From the NCBI GenBank assembly GCA_031550915.1, contig JAVBOF010000138.1, positions 1-8,507 of the forward strand: a stretch of DNA of 8,507 bases, in the 5' to 3' direction. The translations under genes and the position numbers were made by a program. Below the pieces are notes generated by a model, which did not search any database, had not been told where the DNA came from, and was given only the letters and a program-made list of their open reading frames with translations. Position 1 is the stretch's first letter. Every line of letters starts with the position of its first letter. Below are positions 6,423 through 8,507 of this stretch, in pieces. The DNA is from JAVBOF01 sp031550915. GTDB taxonomy: Bacteria; Bacillota; Clostridia; Christensenellales; MGBC116941.

Positions 6423-6501
6423 GCTAATTTAATAAAATGCCATGAGGATATTGTTGGAAAAGCCGCTATCTAAGAGCTTTTTGGGTTACATTGAGTGAGT
6501 A

Positions 6502-6587
6502 TTACCGGACAAGATAATTTACCCTTGTCCGGTAAATAGTTGTCCGTATTTATTTAACTAAATTTAAGGGACATGGATTTACGGACA
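6502..6587. repeat. Cluster of four inverted GGACA/TGTCC motifs
   Basis: A perfect 12-bp inverted repeat, TTACCGGACAAG (6502-6513) and CTTGTCCGGTAA (6524-6535), has a 10-nt spacer. Just downstream, TGTCCGTA (6541-6548) and TACGGACA (6580-6587) form a second inverted pair of 8 bp. The four copies run forward, reverse, reverse, forward. No T-tract follows, so this is not a terminator. Either multiple regulator sites or the remnant end of a mobile element would fit. Confidence 0.7.
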
Positions 6588-6690
6588 TATCCGCGGAATT
6601 ATTTCCCAAGCAATATATGTTAGCTTGTCTTGTAACATTAATCCGGTCTCCTTTGAATAATCATTAAACATGTACCAGGCATCTATATTT

Positions 6691-6697
6691 GAGGGGG
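6691..6697 (+). promoter_or_regulatory. Ribosome binding site for lipoprotein (GTG start)
   Basis: GAGGGGG lies 9 nt before GTG at 6707. An earlier in-frame TTG at 6689 overlaps this SD and is not a plausible start. Confidence 0.75.
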
Positions 6698-6706
6698 ATA
6701 CCCATA

Positions 6707-7375
6707 GTGAAACTTATTCGCATGGCTGTTATTTTAATGGGAGCTATTCTATTATGCTCCTGCACACAGGTTAAGGCCGAGGGGTTTATGGTAAACTCCA
6801 TCGACGCCGATTACGGGGATAAATCATCCGGCAGGATACCGCAGGTAAGCGGCCTGGAAAACAAAGCGGTTATGAACAGGATAAACAATGGCATAAAGCT
6901 CGCATTGACGGAAAAATACGATAGCGTGCGTGACCCTTCACTGGGCGGAAAAACGACGGAAGCCTTCGATTATGATATTGCAGGCGCCCTGTTGATAATA
7001 AACCATGAAGGAGATTATTATGTTCCGGGTGCAGCCCACGGCTTGCCGTACAGGACCTATCTGCATATAAACCTTAATGACGGAGCTTTTTATAACGTTG
7101 AAAGCGCAATACGGGGTATGGGTTCCGCGGATAAGGTTCGTGAGCTTTTAGCGAAAAAGCTTGAACATAAGCTTGGCCCTGCGTGGCTGAGTTATGGCGT
7201 GCCTATGAAGGATGCCATGTATACGCTTGCTGGGAATAATATACGTGTGGTTTTTCCACCATATTCGGTAGCGGCATATTCCGAAGGCTTCGTTGATATA
7301 GACCTTTCGTTCGATGAATTAGAAAGCCATATAGATTACGATTCGCCTGTGATGCGCGCTTACCTTGCTCGCTAG
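6707..7375 (+). CDS. Lipoprotein with RsiV/PdaC-like DUF3298 domain
   Basis: The 222-residue product begins MKLIR followed by a short hydrophobic core and a lipobox L16-C17-S18-C19, so C19 is probably lipidated and the protein held on the outer face of the membrane. The -2 position is cysteine, which is unusual but tolerated. The rest resembles the DUF3298-type domain found in the lysozyme sensor RsiV and the deacetylase PdaC: an early NxxIN-like helix (57-61), YYVPGAAHG at 104-112, LHINLNDGAFYN at 119-130, and a final VVFPPYSVAAYSEGFVDIDLSFDEL segment (181-205, residues quoted in blocks) typical of the family's end. It lacks a deacetylase domain and an anti-sigma cytoplasmic part, so it is a stand-alone extracytoplasmic domain. 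It is divergent from the wall hydrolase and upstream of walJ. A role in sensing or binding wall material is inference. Confidence 0.75.
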   Translation: MKLIRMAVILMGAILLCSCTQVKAEGFMVNSIDADYGDKSSGRIPQVSGLENKAVMNRINNGIKLALTEKYDSVRDPSLGGKTTEAFDYDIAGALLIINHEGDYYVPGAAHGLPYRTYLHINLNDGAFYNVESAIRGMGSADKVRELLAKKLEHKLGPAWLSYGVPMKDAMYTLAGNNIRVVFPPYSVAAYSEGFVDIDLSFDELESHIDYDSPVMRAYLAR

Positions 7376-7400
7376 GGTTTTTGTCGTCTACATATTTGTG

Positions 7401-7429
7401 TTGTTAGCCTCGTTTCGAAAGTGTATAAT
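7401..7429 (+). promoter_or_regulatory. Sigma-A promoter for walJ
   Basis: TTGTTA (7401-7406), a spacer of exactly 17 bp and a perfect TATAAT (7424-7429) place transcription start near 7436, about 23 nt before the TTG start of walJ. Confidence 0.75.
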
Positions 7430-7447
7430 AAAATGATAAAATAGAAC

Positions 7448-7451
7448 GAGG
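7448..7451 (+). promoter_or_regulatory. Ribosome binding site for walJ (TTG start)
   Basis: GAGG (7448-7451) lies 7 nt before TTG at 7459. The in-frame GTG at 7453 is too close to this SD to be used. Confidence 0.65.
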
Positions 7452-7458
7452 TGTGGTT

Positions 7459-8250
7459 TTGGCGTTTGAATTTTGCCCGCTCTTCAGTGGAAGCAGCGGC
7501 AACAGTGTTTATGTTGCGTCTTCAGAGGCGCGTATCCTTGTCGATGCGGGAAAATCCTGCAAAAGGATCGTTGAAGCGCTTAAGGCTTTGTCAATACAGC
7601 CGGAATCCATCGACGCGATTTTGGTGACGCATGAACACACTGACCATATAAGCGGTATAGGAGTACTATCCCGCAAGTATGATATACCGGTATATGCCAA
7701 CCCGCCGACCTGGCACGCTATACATGAAAAACTAGGAGATATATCGAGGCGGAACACAAGGATATTTGATACGGGAAAAGAGTTTTTGATAAAGAACATA
7801 AATGTAATGCCGTTTTCAATATCCCATGATGCGATAGACCCCGTCGGGTTTTCGTTTTTTTCCGAAGGAATAAAAGCGACGTGCGCGACGGATCTAGGCT
7901 TTGTGACCAACGCCATACTGGATATAGCTGAGGCTTCCGATATCTTGCTATTGGAAGCAAACCATGACCCGGCTATGCTGCAGGCTGGACCGTATCCGTT
8001 CGACCTTAAGCGGAGAATAGCGGGGAACCTCGGGCATTTGAGCAATGCGGATTGCGCAGAGGCATTGGCCAAGCTTGCCGTCCGCAAGGTGAAGCAGGCG
8101 GTTTTGGGGCATTTGAGCAAGGAAAACAACAGCAAGGAAGTTGCTATGCAGACGGTTGTTTCGATATTGAGCGAACATGGAATAGAAAGGGATATAATGA
8201 AACTTTCTATTGCCGAAAGAGATCAGGTTTCCAGCCTGTATTCGTTTTGA
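7459..8250 (+). CDS. walJ: WalJ/YycJ-family metallo-beta-lactamase-fold hydrolase
   Basis: This 263-residue protein has the metallo-beta-lactamase fold of the YycJ/WalJ family. Members have been reported as DNA exonucleases linked to coordinating replication with cell division and wall growth, and the gene often sits in the walRK operon. Visible motifs are the N-terminal FSGSSGNS (9-16), LVDAG (27-31), the metal site TH58-E-H60-T-D62-H63, SH123D, TD145LG, LLEANHD (164-170) and two GHLS motifs (192-195, 217-220). The length is as expected. TTG at 7459 gives MAFEFCPLFSGSSGNS, aligning with family starts; GTG at 7453 would add two residues without SD support. It has its own promoter and no walRK genes are in view, so this is a detached or rearranged copy of the locus. 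The assignment to the family is strong; the exact cellular role is by analogy. Confidence 0.9.
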   Translation: MAFEFCPLFSGSSGNSVYVASSEARILVDAGKSCKRIVEALKALSIQPESIDAILVTHEHTDHISGIGVLSRKYDIPVYANPPTWHAIHEKLGDISRRNTRIFDTGKEFLIKNINVMPFSISHDAIDPVGFSFFSEGIKATCATDLGFVTNAILDIAEASDILLLEANHDPAMLQAGPYPFDLKRRIAGNLGHLSNADCAEALAKLAVRKVKQAVLGHLSKENNSKEVAMQTVVSILSEHGIERDIMKLSIAERDQVSSLYSF

Positions 8251-8267
8251 TCAAGGAGGATATATCA

Positions 8268-8507
8268 TTGCAGGATAATAACGGTAATGGCGGCGTTCAG
8301 AGCAACGGCGCGCAACTGGACAAGTTTGATTTACAGGGCCCGAAATTACCACTGGATGGAAACCGGAACATATTTGGCGCCAACTTTTTGCTTCTGGTCG
8401 TTCTGGTTCTTTTTGTGTTGCTTAGCTTCCCGGCGGGCCTTTTTGGTGTTATGGATAATACCGTGTTATTCTACCTGTATTCAGGCATCCTCACCGTTTT
8501 AGCCATT
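8268..8507 (+). CDS. Membrane protein, N-terminal part (cut by window edge)
   Basis: A TTG at 8268 preceded by a strong AAGGAGGA with 8 nt spacing opens a frame that remains open for all 80 codons to the window end. The first 33 residues are polar and asparagine- and glycine-rich (DNNGNGGVQSNG), hence cytoplasmic or disordered. Residues about 38-60 form a strongly hydrophobic segment (FLLLVVLVLFVLLSFPAGLF), and a second starts near 66. The gene begins 17 nt after the walJ stop, so it is probably in the same operon. The product family is not recognisable from this part; multi-pass proteases of the CPBP type often begin this way but nothing specific supports it. The frame lacks an early ATG (first at codon 62), so ATG-biased gene calling would miss it. 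Confidence 0.8.
   Translation, partial: MQDNNGNGGVQSNGAQLDKFDLQGPKLPLDGNRNIFGANFLLLVVLVLFVLLSFPAGLFGVMDNTVLFYLYSGILTVLAI

Larger units (their letters stand above)
6390..6706. other. Divergent intergenic region with repeats
   Basis: This 317-bp stretch separates two divergently transcribed envelope genes. It contains the wall hydrolase promoter (6393-6422), the inverted-repeat cluster (6502-6587) and the lipoprotein SD (6691-6697). No coding sequence is evident. I could not find a convincing promoter for the plus-strand lipoprotein: TTGTAA at 6630-6635 has only a poor -10 partner. Confidence 0.6.

Noticed and set aside
6458..6481. Hairpin AAAAGC/GCTTTT as a terminator
   Set aside because: The stem is short and AT-rich with a long loop, and no gene ends nearby on either strand.
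6618..6636. Second WalR-type box upstream of the lipoprotein (TGTTAG and TGTAAC)
   Set aside because: The half-sites are 7 nt apart rather than 5 and the first half-site ends in G, so it does not fit the consensus.
7376..7400. Terminator after the lipoprotein gene
   Set aside because: A GTTTTT run follows the stop but no convincing stem precedes it, so read-through into walJ cannot be excluded.
7509..8135. Minus-strand open frame of 208 codons inside walJ
   Set aside because: It is a shadow of the metallo-beta-lactamase gene, whose motifs are all on the plus strand.

Overview
The window reads as chromosomal DNA from a low-to-mid GC Gram-positive bacterium of the Bacillota, most likely a Clostridia-type lineage. 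The grounds are the linked set secG, rnr, smpB and ssrA (tmRNA) on one strand, strong GGAGG-type Shine-Dalgarno (SD) sites, sigma-A-type promoters, and a walJ/yycJ-family gene. Nothing in it looks like a phage or a complete mobile element.

Layout. Positions 1-200 (minus strand) hold the start of a possible membrane-anchored protein that runs off the left edge and is interrupted by an in-frame TAG. Positions 201-492 carry no convincing gene, only a 20-bp palindrome, a candidate promoter and a probable tmRNA terminator. The tmRNA gene occupies 493-848 (minus). Upstream of it, also on the minus strand, come a calcineurin-like metallophosphoesterase, smpB, rnr (RNase R), secG and a secreted NlpC/P60-like wall hydrolase. 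From about 6400 the direction switches. A divergent region (6390-6706) with a cluster of inverted repeats leads to plus-strand genes for a DUF3298-type lipoprotein, WalJ and a membrane protein cut by the right edge.

How the genes work together. The left part is a trans-translation and RNA quality-control module: tmRNA and SmpB rescue stalled ribosomes, and RNase R degrades the defective message. SmpB overlaps the end of rnr and is probably translationally coupled to it. SecG belongs to the Sec translocon and sits in its own promoter-terminator unit. The right part has a cell-envelope theme: an exported peptidase with an N-terminal propeller-like region, an RsiV/PdaC-like lipoprotein and WalJ. 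A near-match to the WalR operator lies in the promoter of the peptidase gene, which suggests WalRK-type control.

Start codons matter here. For seven of the eight intact or edge-cut protein genes, the start with a proper SD is TTG or GTG, not the first available codon. I have set coordinates accordingly. One of these genes, the TTG-initiated membrane protein at 8268, would be missed by ATG-biased calling. No clearly novel multi-gene system is evident. The best leads are the WalR-like site, the repeat cluster at 6502-6587, the divergent tmRNA tag ending and the interrupted left-edge gene.
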